A DNA stretch of 64,000 bases. Source: Glycine soja (lineage: Eukaryota; Streptophyta; Magnoliopsida; Fabales; Fabaceae). The notes beneath the pieces were generated by a model. The model saw only the letters and a list, made by a program, of their open reading frames with translations, ran no database searches and was not told where the DNA came from. The stretch spans positions 42,645,562 to 42,709,561 of the forward strand of contig NC_041010.1 in NCBI RefSeq assembly GCF_004193775.1, read 5' to 3'. Positions 21,046-35,100 of the stretch are shown piece by piece (the stretch's first letter is position 1; every line of letters begins with the position of its first letter). The position numbers were made by a program, and so were the translations under genes.

Positions 21046-23242
21046 ATGGGCAAATCCGAAGACAACGATAAGAAGGTAACTTTGTTTGTTTCGATTCAAA
21101 AAATTCTGATAAAACCCCAAAATAATGATTTCCCCCAAACCCTGCGCTTTTGGGAGTGTGTAAAGATTGCAGCTTGTTTCCGCTATTGATTCAAATTCGA
21201 AACTTTGATTTGGAACCCTCATCCATCCTGCACTACAAGGATTTCAAATATGATTTTAGAATGTCGTACAATGTGAAAACAAATTCCTCTATATGTTTTA
21301 CTAAAGTAGGTTCTTTGTGTTGATTGGTGTACAAGTATAATAACCATTTCTGGGTTGGGTTTTGTGTAGAACTTAGGTAAGAAACTCAAAGATGTGGAAA
21401 TAAGCATTCCAATAGTGTATGGGAACATAGCAATTTGGCTTGGCAAAAAGGCTAGCGAGTAAGTATCCTACATTGCCACCAATTGGCCTAACGTTTAGCT
21501 TGAAGTCACTAAAATGTTTTTTTTTAAATAATAAAAAAATAGAGAGTAAGAAAGTGGACATTTATGTTATGCAAGGTATCAGTCGCATAAATGGACAGTA
21601 AATGTTCGTGGAGCAACCAATGAGGATCTTGGGACGATAATAAAGCATGCTGTTTTTCAGCTGCATTCTAGTTTCAATAATCCCACACGTGTGGTGGAGT
21701 CGCCGCCTTTTGAATTGTCAGAGTCAGGATGGGGGGAATTTGAAGTTGCCATCACACTTTATTTCCAGTGATGTTTGTGACAAGCCTTTGAACTTGTGAG
21801 TTGTTGGGTACTGCTTACTTTGGATTTAGTAGCTGGTTATTGAGCCTCTGTTGATTTCTTGATTCAGTATAGAGGTTCAAAATATGCTCAAAAATACTCT
21901 GGGTAGGCAAAATGGAAACTGAATTTCTATGTGTCATCAATAAGTGCAGGTATTTATGGCAATACTTTTATCATATTTAAAAGTATATAATATTTGTGGA
22001 TGTGAAAGATATTGTTAATTGGTGATGCCTTGATGGTATATTTAATGAATCTGAATGAGCCATGACAGCAAGCATATGCTTGCATCTTTAGAAAATAGAA
22101 AAGAATGTATCATATATGATCACCTATTTGGCTGTTTGTAGTTACCACCCTAGCAATATAGATTATAGATGCGCTGGATAGTTTCTTTATCGAGAAATGT
22201 GATAGCAATACCATCAAGATTTGTAATCTTGATGCTGGGTTAATGTTTTATTGAAAATGAAATATATAAGGATTGTTGGAGATTTCTTTTTCTTCAAATT
22301 TTCTGCACTTCAGAACATATACTTGGGACTCATCTGTCAATATACTGAGACTACTGTTCTATGCTCGGGAGTTTAGTTTTGTTTCTATGATGTTTATGGC
22401 CTTTTTTTGCTGATTAGTCGAACTCGAAATAACTATGCCTTTGAATTATTAGAACAGAATGCAGAGGCATTTTCTTAATTTACATTGTTGGGTGTACTGA
22501 TATGTGCATGTAAGGATTCTGGTTTGTAAGTAAATGATTTATTCAACTTCTAAAGAAAGGGGAATCAGTGGAAAGGGAGGGGAAGGGGAGAGGGAAGACA
22601 GATAAGATGTTGTGTATGTTGATTAACATTTTTCTTTTATTTAATAGCCGTCATGTTGTATTACTTCTGCTTGTTCATCATTAAAGGATTTAATTAAAGC
22701 ATCCATTATCATCAATATATCGTGGGTTCTATATGTTCTAATCATGTTCTATGTGGCACATCATAATGCAATTATATATTAATAATAAAAAGAAATGACA
22801 TGACTAAAGTATACAATTCTGACATTTATGCTTTACTTTTTAATTTGAGAGCACGCAGTAGATGAAGTTCTTTTCATCCAAATCACTGACCCTTGTCAGT
22901 ATACTGAAGTCTGTATTATTCCTTTTCATTATATTTCCTTGATAAGTTATTGATTGTGTGGGTTCGTGTTAACTTGTGTATCCCCATTATGCTTGTAAAT
23001 TACGAGGAGCTGAGAGAGGTGGTTGATCTTATTTTCTTGTTAGTTAAATTGCGAATGTGTGTTATTCTTGAAGGCTTTGAATGTTCTATCATCTCTCAAT
23101 CTTGTAAGAAAACTGTGTTCCAATTGACAGTTATTTTATGCTTCCGATGGGTTAAGGTCAAGCTCATATTGCTAAACTCAGACGACAGATAAGCTTGATA
23201 GATGGACAGCATCAGCAGTTTAAATCTTCTTCTGACCAGTAG
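21046..23242 (+). pseudogene. Decayed YEATS-domain gene (GAS41/TAF14 type)
   Basis: Three 5' exons and the last exon remain. Exon 1 ends at 21075 (MGKSEDNDKK); exon 2 is 21370-21458 (VEISIPIVYGNIAIWLGKKA); exon 3 is 21576-21795 with [19 protein letters not shown] and [22 protein letters not shown]. All junctions are GT-AG. In exon 3 two bases appear to be missing after LYF, giving a stop at 21769 and a 104-residue product. The last exon (about 23157-23242) encodes IAKLRRQISLIDGQHQQF, the family's C-terminal coiled coil. The middle exons (rest of YEATS domain and linker) are not found between 21796 and 23156. Upstream of 21046 the frame continues to resemble the normal N-terminus but lacks a start. 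Family role: reader of acylated histone H3 in the SWR1 and NuA4 complexes. The truncated product cannot fold a full YEATS domain. Confidence 0.8.
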
Positions 23243-24844
23243 GTGTACAATTAGGATCTGACGTTTATTTTCTAATTACTGAGAGAGCAGAAGAATGGGA
23301 TGGTTATATGCTTCTGATCAGCTAGTTGTTTCTTCAGCTGTATTGTAACTTATTTCATTTTTTTTTGGGCGGTGTTGTAATCTAAGAGCACTGTACCTTT
23401 TGCCAATAAACATAAGCAGCCAAATGTGTATGATTTAATCATAAAATATTGAAAGATGTCCTTTTTTATTTCTGATAATATATATTCAATATAGCTATCA
23501 AATTTAGAAATACCATTGTTGACAGCGGTTAAAGACATGTTTAAATAAGTAATGTAATTAAGCATTTATTAATAGTCTTTGTCAAATAAGAACTTGTATA
23601 CTATTCATAGGCTTGGCTTAAATCTTATTGGTTGTTAAAGTGGTTGAAAAGTGTGTTTATTAAATTATAAAAGTTTGGTAAAATTAGTTTAAAAGTGAAA
23701 AATAAGATGAAAGCAATAAATTATTATTTATTTAAAAAAGATAACTAAAAAATTTGATAAATATATTAAGAAAAAAAAGATAAGAAAAAAAAACTAGCTA
23801 TAGAAGCTAGAATTTAGTATTTTAAAAAATGTTACTTTAAGTAATGTTTTAAAAAAATACTAGAAATTATTAAAATTATTTATCAAACAGTCAAATAAGT
23901 TTTTCGACTAATAAAAAAGTTAAAATTTAATTAAAATAGTTAATAAAAAAATTAAAAATTAATTGAAATATTTTATTAGATAGATGTTATAAATGCACAT
24001 GAGGTTTTTTCATGTTATAAATGATACGTGTGGACTTGAGTTGGATATAAGTATTTTCTAAAATGCACATGAGAACAAGTTCCAAAATAGCCTACCCAAA
24101 CCCTACTTGCTATCATCCCTAACATTTGGAAGGCACAAAAGGTGTACGGAATTGCATAGGCTAAAGAGTGAAAAAAATCAGTAATTGAGGTGGTAAACAA
24201 GTGTGCAATGTGCATCATGAAAACAACATACTTTTCAGCTCTAGGAAAAAAAGAAACAGTATACTTTCTCTTTTGAATTGGTATTAAATTAATGTATTGA
24301 AGTAGCATGGTGAGGGAGAGTACAGTCCATTTAAAGGCTGGCATTACATATACATTCCTGAGTGGGTTTGGGTGGGTAATATGGTAGCTAGTAGTAGACC
24401 TTAGGGCTTGCCGTTAATGGGAAAATCCAACTTCCAGCTGTTTTATTTTGGTGGGTTTTGTAATTCTAATCTAAGTGAGGCTCCTACAGTGATGTTCTCT
24501 TGAGCAGGTACAACGAGCAGACCAAAAATTACCAAGTAGTTAGCAGGTACATTGGTACAACAACGTAATGCATGACATGCTAGCCAAGGAATGGCCCTTT
24601 GGTACGTCGCTTAGTACAAAATAATAATTTATGGAAAAATTGCCATTTGGGCCCCAATTCGCACTGCCCTGGTCATGGACATAGGTTTTTGCTTTTGTTG
24701 TGCCAGCTATTGAGGACAATTCAATCCATTATATGTATACGTAATAAATATTTTTTTGTTATAAATTAGAACAAGAACAAGAACGCACTCAACGAAAATT
24801 TAATGTTTGCTGCTTAATTTAGACACAAGCTTTCGTTAATTGGA

Positions 24845-24892
24845 TATGATAAGACTCTTACAATAGTCGGAACAAACGAGAGTCTTATCATA
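24845..24892. repeat. Perfect 14-bp inverted repeat (hairpin)
   Basis: tatgataagactct (24845-24858) and agagtcttatcata (24879-24892) are exact reverse complements separated by 20 nt. No adjacent gene explains it. Confidence 0.6.
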
Positions 24893-25963
24893 GAATTGAC
24901 ATATACATAACTGGCATCTTTTTTCCAAGAATAATTCTTTTAAAATAAAAATCATAGTATAATATTCATACTGTTAGAACCAGCAAGTGGATGATCCAAG
25001 TAGTGATAGACTTAAATCTCCTAAGCAAGTGGTTAACAGTTCAATTTAGCTCTTGTTGTATGTAGAAAAAATGTAGTTGAAAGTTAACAATATCTACCTT
25101 TAAGTATTAGTCTCGGTGGCAACAAGGTACCCAAAAAAAAAAAAAAATAATGATACTCCTAAAAATGATAAAGGATCAGAATATTACACAAGTTTCTTAG
25201 ATGCATTCGAAGGCAACTCAGAAGAATTTACAATTTTACAGAACATGCACTAAGTTGTGATTCCAAAAGAAACAAATAAATGTGTTGTTGTGGCTAGTGA
25301 GTTGTGACGTTTTGTTCCATTGGAAGAAGGTTAAATTAGGCGATCGAGTGAGTGAGTAAAGATGGGCGTTTTCAAGTGGTTGGAATGATCTCACAAGTGG
25401 ATTTTGGGGGCAAGAGTAACATGGCCTTCATGTGCCAAAGTAAAGGTTAAGTCCCCATCAACTTAAAAGAACATCCCCTTCTTTGATTTGCTCCTCAGAG
25501 CACCGCATTTTGGTGAAAATGGTGGGCCTTAATATATTTCAACTCTCTCCCTCTCCTTAATTTTAATTCCATCTCTTTCTCCAATTGATCTCATTCACAG
25601 AACATGAAAGAGTCTGTCCCAGGAAGTCGACATCCGTTTATCTGGTTTCCCATGTACACCTTACCTTACACTACACTGTAATATATGTGCATTATTACAT
25701 TTCAAATGGTTGTACGTACTAATATCCTTACAAATAAACAAACCGACACAGCTATCCAATTTTTCCTCTCTTTTTTCTCCACCTTACTTTTTTCATCACA
25801 TCTATTGCCATGATTAGCCTTTGTGAAATTTCTCTATACAGTATAGCAAATCCATTAAATTCCTCACTTTCTTCTTCGAACTGTGGTCCATTTTCATAAG
25901 GACATAAATAAAAGCACTATATATATGAGTGGTGAAAAAATGAAACCATAGAATTCAATTAAA

Positions 25964-25986
25964 CTAGGCTAGGCTAGGCTAGGCTA
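25964..25986. repeat. CTAGG tandem repeat
   Basis: About 4.5 copies of a 5-bp unit (aggct) in a row. Confidence 0.8.
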
Positions 25987-26540
25987 ATTTACAATTTTGA
26001 GTTAGGCACTTGAACATGTGCTTGTGAAACCATGTTATATATGTCCTACTAATTATTAGCTAGCAAGGAGTTTGGCATTCAGAGGGACACAATTAAAGTG
26101 CAAAACAGATCACTAAAATGCCGGACACTCCCGTATACGAATCACTGAATTAATATAAATAGGATCAATTTATTAATTATTGTGGGCATAGAAAACATGC
26201 TAATGTAACGAAGCAGGTTAAACCTAAATAGTGGTGCGCATTGAATATAATTTATGTCTTATTATACTTATATGCTATTTAGAGGTCATGGTTTAGGCAG
26301 GACCACATGGGAAGCCCTGCATTGTTGAGACACTGATTTCTAAGTGCACTAACCATTGTGTCCAAGTACTTGGCCAAGGCCAAGCCGAACCATCAACTCC
26401 TATATATCATATGTTACATGTTCCATGGGAATCTAAATACTATACAAGCATATCTCTGTCAATGGATTGAACATTGAACTATAATGTTGGAATTGATGCC
26501 AAATCATTCACACTATTTGAGTTTTCAATTACTTTATTGT

Positions 26541-26543
<3 letters not shown>

Positions 26544-26577
<34 letters not shown>
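26544..26577. repeat. AT dinucleotide microsatellite
   Basis: Uninterrupted AT repeat of about 17 units. Confidence 0.9.
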
Positions 26578-26580
<3 letters not shown>

Positions 26581-27319
26581 TGAGCCTATCCTTGTATAGT
26601 TTTTCGACTAATAAATACGAATGTCTTCTATGAAAAGAACTAACCAACCACGTTGTTGAGCATGACAACTTTAGGTTCACATCAGACAGCTTAGCTTGCT
26701 GATTATGCATGATGATTTGTTCTAAATTAATTTGTATTTTAATAAATCACAATAGCTAGATAGCCAGATTGGGATTAATTAATGGATACAGTCGAATAAC
26801 TATTTTAATCAAATATTTGTGCATGAAATTGGAAGGTGATGAAGCATGCATACAATTTTTCCTCTCTCGCTGACAAGACTAAGAAAATTTTAAACCAGCT
26901 CCCAGATCTCATTGGTTTAATTAAACTGAACTGAATGTGTTATCCTTCTTCACTAGCTTTCTGTGACAGTTCTGTTATTTCAATTAATTACACTTTATAA
27001 CACTCTGGGGTTTTAATCTATCCAATTCTCGTATACATCCACATTATTGTAGTTAGGAATTCTGAAATCAGCAGACAACTTGTATGTATAGTTCGGCACT
27101 CATGAGTCACGATACTCAAGTGTGACGCACATACGTACTATTTTGCATTGTGATTTTTTTTTGTGAATATTTTGCATTGTGATGTTTGCAAAGAATAGAA
27201 TTTTTACGGAATTGAAATTAATTAAAAATAAATTATGAAAATGTTGCATATGGACTGCACGACTCCATGTTCTTCTACGACCAAGGAGATAAAAACAGAG
27301 AAGTATAGGAAGTATAAGT

Positions 27320-27345
27320 TATATATATATATATATATATATATA
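27320..27345. repeat. TA dinucleotide microsatellite
   Basis: Uninterrupted TA repeat of about 13 units. Confidence 0.9.
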
Positions 27346-28791
27346 ATGTGATTGAAGAAAAAAAAAAGATTTAAAAAGTGATAGATGATATATGATCGAG
27401 TATTTGCAAAATACTAGTGTTCATATATATCACCATTCATAATTATTTTGATAAAATAAATTTTACGATCAAATTCACATTCGTGTGATAAAAATTTATA
27501 TTAGGTATATACTACTACATTAAGCTATTTATCCAAAAATACCTAATCAGTGGTGGTCATGCGATTTCGATGAAATGGGCGAGAAAAGGACGTGAGTGTG
27601 TAGGCTATTTTTAATTTTTTGCTGAAGGTAGAGTAATGATACTGAGGCCAAATTAAAACCGGTGAAGTATAAATAAATATCACTGCAACAGACACATGGG
27701 TTTCTGTTTCATGAGTCACTTATCACTTATCAGTCCTCACTCACTCGTCAGTATCACAAGCCGAACAATCAGAAAGGCCAAACCATCACCAGGACCAGCT
27801 TGTACGTGCCCATGATTCCATAGAGGTTCATAGAAAAATTCATTCAAGTCACTTCTTCATACACTCGCATATATATCATCTGCACTCTTAAGATAACAAA
27901 TTAATTGTGTTTACGTAAGTTTGGTGTTATTAGCAGCACCAAAATATATAAAATCCAAAGTCTTACTTACGAGGGATATGCATGTGCAAATCAAAATAAA
28001 AGGTTTCATATTTATTTACCAAATTCGGGAGAGACTATATAAGCCACATGTTTTTTGAACCAGATAGATTTCAGAAGCCTTACGGAATTGAAATTACTAT
28101 CTGTTTCCATCTTCTTAAAAAGTGACGTACGTACAGTTTAAAAGTAATAGTACTTTTTCATGATTGTTAATTTTATCACTTTACAATTAGGCAGAGAAAA
28201 GAGAAAACAACAACTGTTTATTCATGTGGGAATTCATTATTAACTTATGCTATATATGAAAAGAAGTCTACGTAGAATAGAAGATTTGTTAAAACAAAAT
28301 TAAAATTGAACGATCATATCATCATATATACTATGTTATCAAAAAATCGAGTCAAAAAAGAGAAGACACATTGTATAAGGCAAAAGCTAATGAGAAGGAG
28401 AAAGATTTTTTTTATTGAGATACATTGTATTGTTTCTTGATTATTTTTACACTTTTCCATGATTTTTATAATAAATATTTAAAAAAACAATCAATGTCCT
28501 AAAAACACTAACAAACAGTCCTAATAATAATAATAATATTTTGGAAGGAAGGAAATGATGAAAGAAACAAAGAAAATGAGTTGGGTGAATTAACAAGCTA
28601 GGTTGAAAGCAGACAGATAGGAAGGTGTATTAGAGTGAAACTGTGGACCATGTTGCCGTGAGGAGGACCAACATAGAATAGTATAGCCAATGGGTTTGGC
28701 TCCCACCATGTCCTTGCACAAAATACACAAACCCCAAAACACCCGTGGTCTGTCCTTTAATTTGCCTTGTGCCCGACACCACCCTCTCTCC

Positions 28792-28799
28792 ATAAATAC
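28792..28799 (+). promoter_or_regulatory. TATA-like box of the SAUR50-type gene
   Basis: ataaatac lies 49 bp before the ATG at 28848, implying a very short leader, which contains a ctcaactcaactcaac repeat. Confidence 0.55.
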
Positions 28800-28847
28800 C
28801 CCCTAGCTCCTCATCCATCTCTCAACTCAACTCAACCTCAAATTAAA

Positions 28848-29162
28848 ATGGCCATTAGAAAATCAAACAAGCTTCCCCAACACGCAGTTTTGAAGCAAAT
28901 CTTAAAGAGGTGTTCAAGCCTAGGAAAGAAAAACGGGTACGATGATGATGGGCACCCAGTTGATGTCCCAAAAGGGCACTTTGCTGTTTATGTTGGCGAA
29001 AACCGAACTAGGTATATTGTGCCAATCTCCTTCTTGGCTCACCCTCAGTTCCAATCACTCCTTCGACAAGCCGAAGAAGAATTTGGATACGATCACGAAA
29101 TGGGCCTCACAATTCCTTGTGATGAAGATGTCTTCAGGTCTCTAACATCCTCGTTAAGATGA
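28848..29162 (+). CDS. SAUR50-type protein, 104 aa
   Basis: A SAUR of a different, highly conserved clade: [21 protein letters not shown] at the N-terminus (basic, helix-forming), [14 protein letters not shown] linker, [20 protein letters not shown] at about 41-60, [45 protein letters not shown]. From memory this matches Arabidopsis SAUR50 (At4g34760) and its paralogs SAUR51/54 over its whole length. The start at 28848 is chosen over an in-frame ATG at 28767 because residues before MAIRK are encoded by the TATA region and leader. Intronless. It stands alone, about 10 kb from the SAUR array. Members of this clade promote light-regulated growth and repress PP2C.D phosphatases (family knowledge). 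Confidence 0.92.
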   Translation: MAIRKSNKLPQHAVLKQILKRCSSLGKKNGYDDDGHPVDVPKGHFAVYVGENRTRYIVPISFLAHPQFQSLLRQAEEEFGYDHEMGLTIPCDEDVFRSLTSSLR

Positions 29163-29169
29163 ACAAAAA

Positions 29170-32100
29170 ACATCAACAACAACAAGGGACGAGGTTTATT
29201 TATTTATATATGATGGACGGTTCTGACTGAAGAGGATGGCCAAGATGAAGCACACCACTTTTTGCTTCTTTTTTCTCCCTTCGTCATTGCCATTTTCATT
29301 GGCCTTCGTCCTCTCATTAATATTCTTGATCTTCATTAGCTATTTTTAAGATCCATCTCATTCTTTTTTTTCTTTTTTTTTTTGTGGGTTTGTTGGAACA
29401 ACCTGTTGTGATGTCAATTATGTGACTCTAACCTTGTTTCCATGAAGATTGATTTCATGGTAGAAAATTGTACAAAGGTTTGAAGTTTTCCTCGCAGAGG
29501 TTTCTAAATAATTAATATACCCTGGGAGAGAAGTTCTATATATGTCCATGAAAGCAAGTTCCTTTATGTTCTACACTCATGCTTCTCCTTTCATCTCACC
29601 CTGCCTCCTCCTATACCCTCTCTTATTCCTGGCTGAAAATTATTTGCAGTGGATGGTGCAAAATTTCAGTAAAGTACATAATTTCTAAATTATGTCTATT
29701 TTATTTCTTTGAAATTTGAATTTCTTTTTAAGAAAAAAATAATGTTTGAAGAACTTTATTTGCTTAAACTAGTCCACTTAATTAGGTTGTTTTTTAATCA
29801 AAGTCTCAAAAGGAAGACCAAGTTGTGGTGAAGGATTACAATAAAAGAAAAAAAGAAAAAAAAAATAAGACTAACAATTGTTACAGTCATTACAGTTAAA
29901 GTATTAGACTCATAAATTCTTAAGAAATTAGGTTTTTCATAAAAGAAAATAAAGATAATGGGCCAGTACCTGTGTTGTACGGATTATCTCGGTACGGCTG
30001 GGCTTTATTTTTCAATTATCTCAACTAGAAAAATGAAAAAAGGCTCTCACTTTGTAAGATTCCCTAATACTAACATTACGTATAGTAATTATATATGGAT
30101 ACTTATTTATTAAAAATATTTTATTAATATTCATATTTTTTAAAAAAATTATCTTCTTTATCTCACTATATTTTTTAAAATTCATTATATATTATGAATA
30201 ATTTATTAATATTCCTTATATTTTTTAATATAATCTATTATATTTTATTTTCTATTTTTTTATCTCTTTCTCTTTAAAGTATCAAATAGAGCATTCACCC
30301 ATCGTTTTACCAGGAATAGATATACATGGTCGAACAAGAAGCAAAACGATGTCAATTTTTTCTCATGGTTTTGTGATTTGCAGAGAGTTTTTCAAACCAC
30401 CATCAACGTGTAACTTCGAACATGATATAAAATAAAAGAAAATCATATTTTAAGGAAGATTAACTAAAAAAACGCCTACAAGTTCCATTCACTTATCAGG
30501 GGAACGTTCATATGTTAAATGTCTTTGGTAGAATCCTATGTAAAAATACATTCTTTTATGTTTTTATGTAAAAATACAATCATAAGAGGTCTGATTTACT
30601 TAGTTAAATAGGAAGTGTAAATGAGTTATTATAAACCTCCTTATACCTATCTTTCACTATCACAGATTAAAAAACTCTATAAATGTGAATATTCATTAAG
30701 ATAGCTTTCAATGATCATACCCTATAAATGATTCCTTATTTTGGTTCAAATTCAAAAATATTTTACAATTAAAGTAACTGTCTTAATTAATATTATAAGA
30801 AAAACCAGAAAAGCCGTTGGATTGGGAGGACCATGGTTTTAAGCCAATATGTGCAAAGTGGTTGTTAATGATGAAGACAGGGCAAAAATGATGTTTGTGG
30901 CCGCAGGTAGGCAGGCCTCTGATAATAACCCAGGAAGTGCGTACTAGCCTTACAATCCTTTCTCTTTGCCAAAAGCAGATACACTTTTTTACGTTGAAAG
31001 AGACCAAAAAACTACCTAACTGTATTTACATTTATTTAATGTCAACATTAATAGCTTAATTGTACATCTCAAGCAGCCCTCAACAAATTGTTGCAATAAA
31101 ATTATTCTATCAACTTTTTTTCCCTAAACTCCTCTCTCACTCGACCATCAAGTAAAAGATTGCATTCTAGAAAAAATATGAAAATGCAAAGTCAAAAATT
31201 AATCTCTTTCCTTGATATTTATTATGAGAACAAAACTTAGAGAAAATAAGGGTGCCTGTGCTTAGATAGATGGTCCTCTCTGTATTATTATTAATGCTTC
31301 CTACCTTTTTCTTTCTTTTGGTTTGAGCCACAAAACACTTCTGACACTCTTGTAAGTTATAACTTCCTAGCCAACTCTTGTAAGATAGATGATATGTCAT
31401 CTCCTTCTTCCCACAATCCAATTTTTTATGTCCCTCTTCAGAATAAATATCTTCGCCCCATTTCTCTCTTGTCCATGCCTTTGTTTTCTCACTCTCGAGG
31501 TCGTTCACAAGTACAAATGATGAGGGTTTGATTTTGTCTGGACCATAAAAGATTCAATCAATTTAAAGAATGCCAGGAGTTCAACTTCAAACTAAATGCA
31601 AGTTGGGACTTCATTATATATGTGGCGAGAGGAAATTGATCGATTTTGCAAATCTCATGTAGTGTCAAGTGATTAAAAAATAACTTTTGTATTAATAAAT
31701 TATACTATGTTTTACATCAGTTGATAAAAAAAACTATGGTTTACATCAAACTTGAAAAATATTAATAAATCATTTTATTTTAAAATCAATTTTATTCAAA
31801 AAAGCAATTTTACAAACCATTACTCAAAGTCTCAAACATACAGTTATATCTTTGTTTTTCTTTTTGTAATATCTGTTACTAGTTTCTATCTCCAATAATG
31901 CATTTGCACTTTGCCCTGTACTTCACTGTTAATTTGATTATACATTATATTCCCAATATAGAATAGTTCAGGGTGTTATTATCTATTGTCTTTAACTATG
32001 CTGAGTGAGATCTATTGTATGCAATTTCTCTGCTGAAAATTTGTCCCTAAAGTGTCCCATCCATGTGTCCTCTGCTATTTCGTGGAAGGTTCCCATCTTG

Positions 32101-35100
32101 AACTATTATCTTAGAAACAGATTAAGAATCAATGTTACCTTTTTGTTTTGTATTAGCAATTATCTATAACACCGTGCAAATAAATAAAAATCTTAGGACA
32201 TGTTTGGTTTGTATAAAAGAAAAGGGGTTTATTTTTATTTTTATAATATTATAAAAGGCATCATTTACTGTTTGTTTATTTCTTAATTAAAAATATTTAT
32301 AGAAAAATGATATACATTATTTTTTATCATTTCTTAATATTTTTTAAGAGAAGCAGTATAAAAATAAAAAAAAAATATACTATTTTTGTATTTATTTAAA
32401 ATATAAAAACAGAAATCATTTTTTCATACCAAACCTATCATTACAGTTTACATGAAAATAATTTATAAAAATGTAATATTTTAAAACTAATTTCTATATT
32501 TTTCTATTATATAATAATAAATTATAACGACAGTATAATAATATAATATTATAAATAGTAATATAAAAAGGTGAAACACTGGAAAAAACTAATTTTGTAA
32601 TATTTAGTAGTATATACACTATTATAGAAATCTAAGGTGGGAGGGAAAGCTAAAAAGGAGTGGAATGACTAAACAAAAACGTGAAAGAGAAGAAGAGCTT
32701 TGTGTGAGGAAAAGTTTTATGGAAAAATGACACATGTTCAACCAAGGTCAATGTTTTAATTATTATGTATAGTAATATATATAGTAACTAAATGAATATG
32801 TACAATAAAGTGAGCTTACCCTGCATAAGGACATATTTTGTGTACTAGTGCACAATGGTTTATCAACCCTGCATGTGCTTGTGTATGAAAACATGAATAC
32901 AAGTCACGCCACAACCTTTCCTACTGACCAACCTACACCCTTTTCCCTAATGATCGAACCTCTAGGTCTCATTGTGATAACACATATCAAGAGAGGAATA
33001 GGGATCAATTGTCATTGCATCAAAATAACGGTTAAATTATCAGCCAAATTAAAGAAATAAAATGGTTTTATTTTATTGTAAAAGTATGTGTCCAAATCAA
33101 GTTTTTACTCTTTAATTAGTCGATGGTATAAGTAGTCATCATTTGATGGGCTTTAGCCAACTTTAAACAAAAAAGAAAAAGGAAAAAAAAGAGTCATTTG
33201 GAAATTAAATTCAGACAAATTTAGTGTAGTCATAGTAAAGGACTTTGAGATCAAACACTATGGTGGTGATTGGTGAAGTCTTTATTTCTTATTCTCTTGC
33301 TTTTATTTTTCCTCTTATTGTTGATTTAATTTTGTTGGATTAAAGGGAAAATAGTTCGAGGTCTCAATTTTTACTTTATTTTTTCTTTTATTTATTTGGG
33401 GTGTAAGTATATATAGAGAAAGCGTGTTGGGCAGCCAAGACAAATTTGAGAGAGATAGCACCAATTAAGATATATAGTATTACCTTCATTTGCAGCATGG
33501 CGTGCTATATCATAAATATTACTCATTTCGCATCATCTTATCTGTCACATTTTGGGTGTTTTAATTTGTTTCAAAATACTTATCACTTTAAAGAATCAAG
33601 ATAATATTGATAATTTTTTAAAATAATATCTATATTTTATTGGTATCATATCTCGCATAAATACTTATATTATATAATTGGCGAGTACATTCTAATTCTT
33701 TTAATAAAAGATATTTATGTAAAAAAACCATTTATTATAGTAATTTGCGTTGTTAATATTTTAATCTTGCTCAATAATTTTATTTTAGTCATAAATGCTA
33801 GTCTTAAAAAGTGGGCGCATTCAAATAACTATTTTGAAAAAGGAAATCAAGATTTTTGCCAAGAGTCTTAGACAGTGTTATATCTGACATTTTTAAGAGT
33901 TTAAATTTTACTTTAACATTGAAGTTAAATTGTTTTTTTAACTTTACTGGACATGTTAATAAAAGAGGACAAGATAGGATTATTATCCAGTGATATCAAA
34001 AGTACGAATTCCATATAGGGTCCAACCGTTTGGGGAAGTATAATGTCACCCGCAGTCACCTATCCAAGAAAAAGGAGAAGAAAAAAAACTAAAATGCTAT
34101 TTCTGAATGCTGATTGTGACCTGAGGGGAGGGGCCACCGAATGATGGACCCCACCACAGAAGATGAAGATGGTAAGTATTTGGTAGGTATGAGCGGCACG
34201 TGATAGACGCCCCACAACACAAAGGCATCACCACAAAAACTCTTTGCTCTTAGGCCATCATCACATGACCTCTCTTCATTCACAAATCAAACACTAATGA
34301 TCATATACGTAGATTGCATGAATGCATGCATTTTGAATTTTGATTAGATATCAAATTATTATTATTATTCTTCTCAAGAGTTGTATTATATTAGTATACT
34401 CTTATAGCATCTTTGAATTTTTTAATAAAAAGTATTCAATGAATATACTTGAAGACATTTCAGTCAAAACAAATACTTTAAGACATAAATTGAGTATGGT
34501 ATAATTAATATCTTAAAAGAAGTTATACTAAAATTTGGATTCATGGTTTTTTGTGTATTTCATAGTTTAATAAAAGATCGATCATGCTAGATACATGTTA
34601 CTCGTTATATATAAGATATATATTTTGATATTTGGTTTAGTTCAACATAAGAAACATAAACAGAAAATAACATCTAAATGCACGAGGATAGAGCGGAGAA
34701 AATCTTTTACTTCTTTTTCCCATTTCTCATTATTCTTCCATCTCTATATCCCCCAATCCTACTATCCTAGACTTTGTGTGTGTATGATGGGATTTTGTCA
34801 TTCTTATTATACAAAAACTTGCTTTAATTGACAGAATTGACACCTCTGTTTATGACTGGAATATTCTAAATTAGAAGCAAAATTATCATTTTTTTTTACT
34901 GCAAATTGTCATCCTTGTTAATTAGTATTAGAAGTTTATCTCTCAGTAACTCCTTCTAGTCAGGAAAATTTATAATATCTTGTATTATACCAAAAAAGAC
35001 TTTTTGTAAGAAAATGTGAAAATAAATAGATTTGCAAACATCTCATATTACTTCATCTGATTAAAACAAAAGTTGTTTAATTTCTAGTAAAGATCTTTTG

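Larger units (their letters stand above)
23243..28590. other. Gene-poor AT-rich spacer
   Basis: No gene recognised. Visible features: a CTAGG-unit tandem at 25964-25986, an AT microsatellite at about 26544-26577, a TA microsatellite at 27320-27345, and a strong hairpin at 24845-24892 (listed separately). The short open frames in this stretch show no resemblance to known families. Confidence 0.6.

Noticed and set aside
31167..31508. Minus-strand open frame of 113 codons in the large spacer
   Set aside because: Low-complexity Lys-rich stretches, no family resemblance, no promoter signals; consistent with chance in AT-rich DNA.
32195..32455. Possible MITE with tgtttggtttgta and accaaac ends
   Set aside because: End similarity is short and imperfect, and no target duplication was found.
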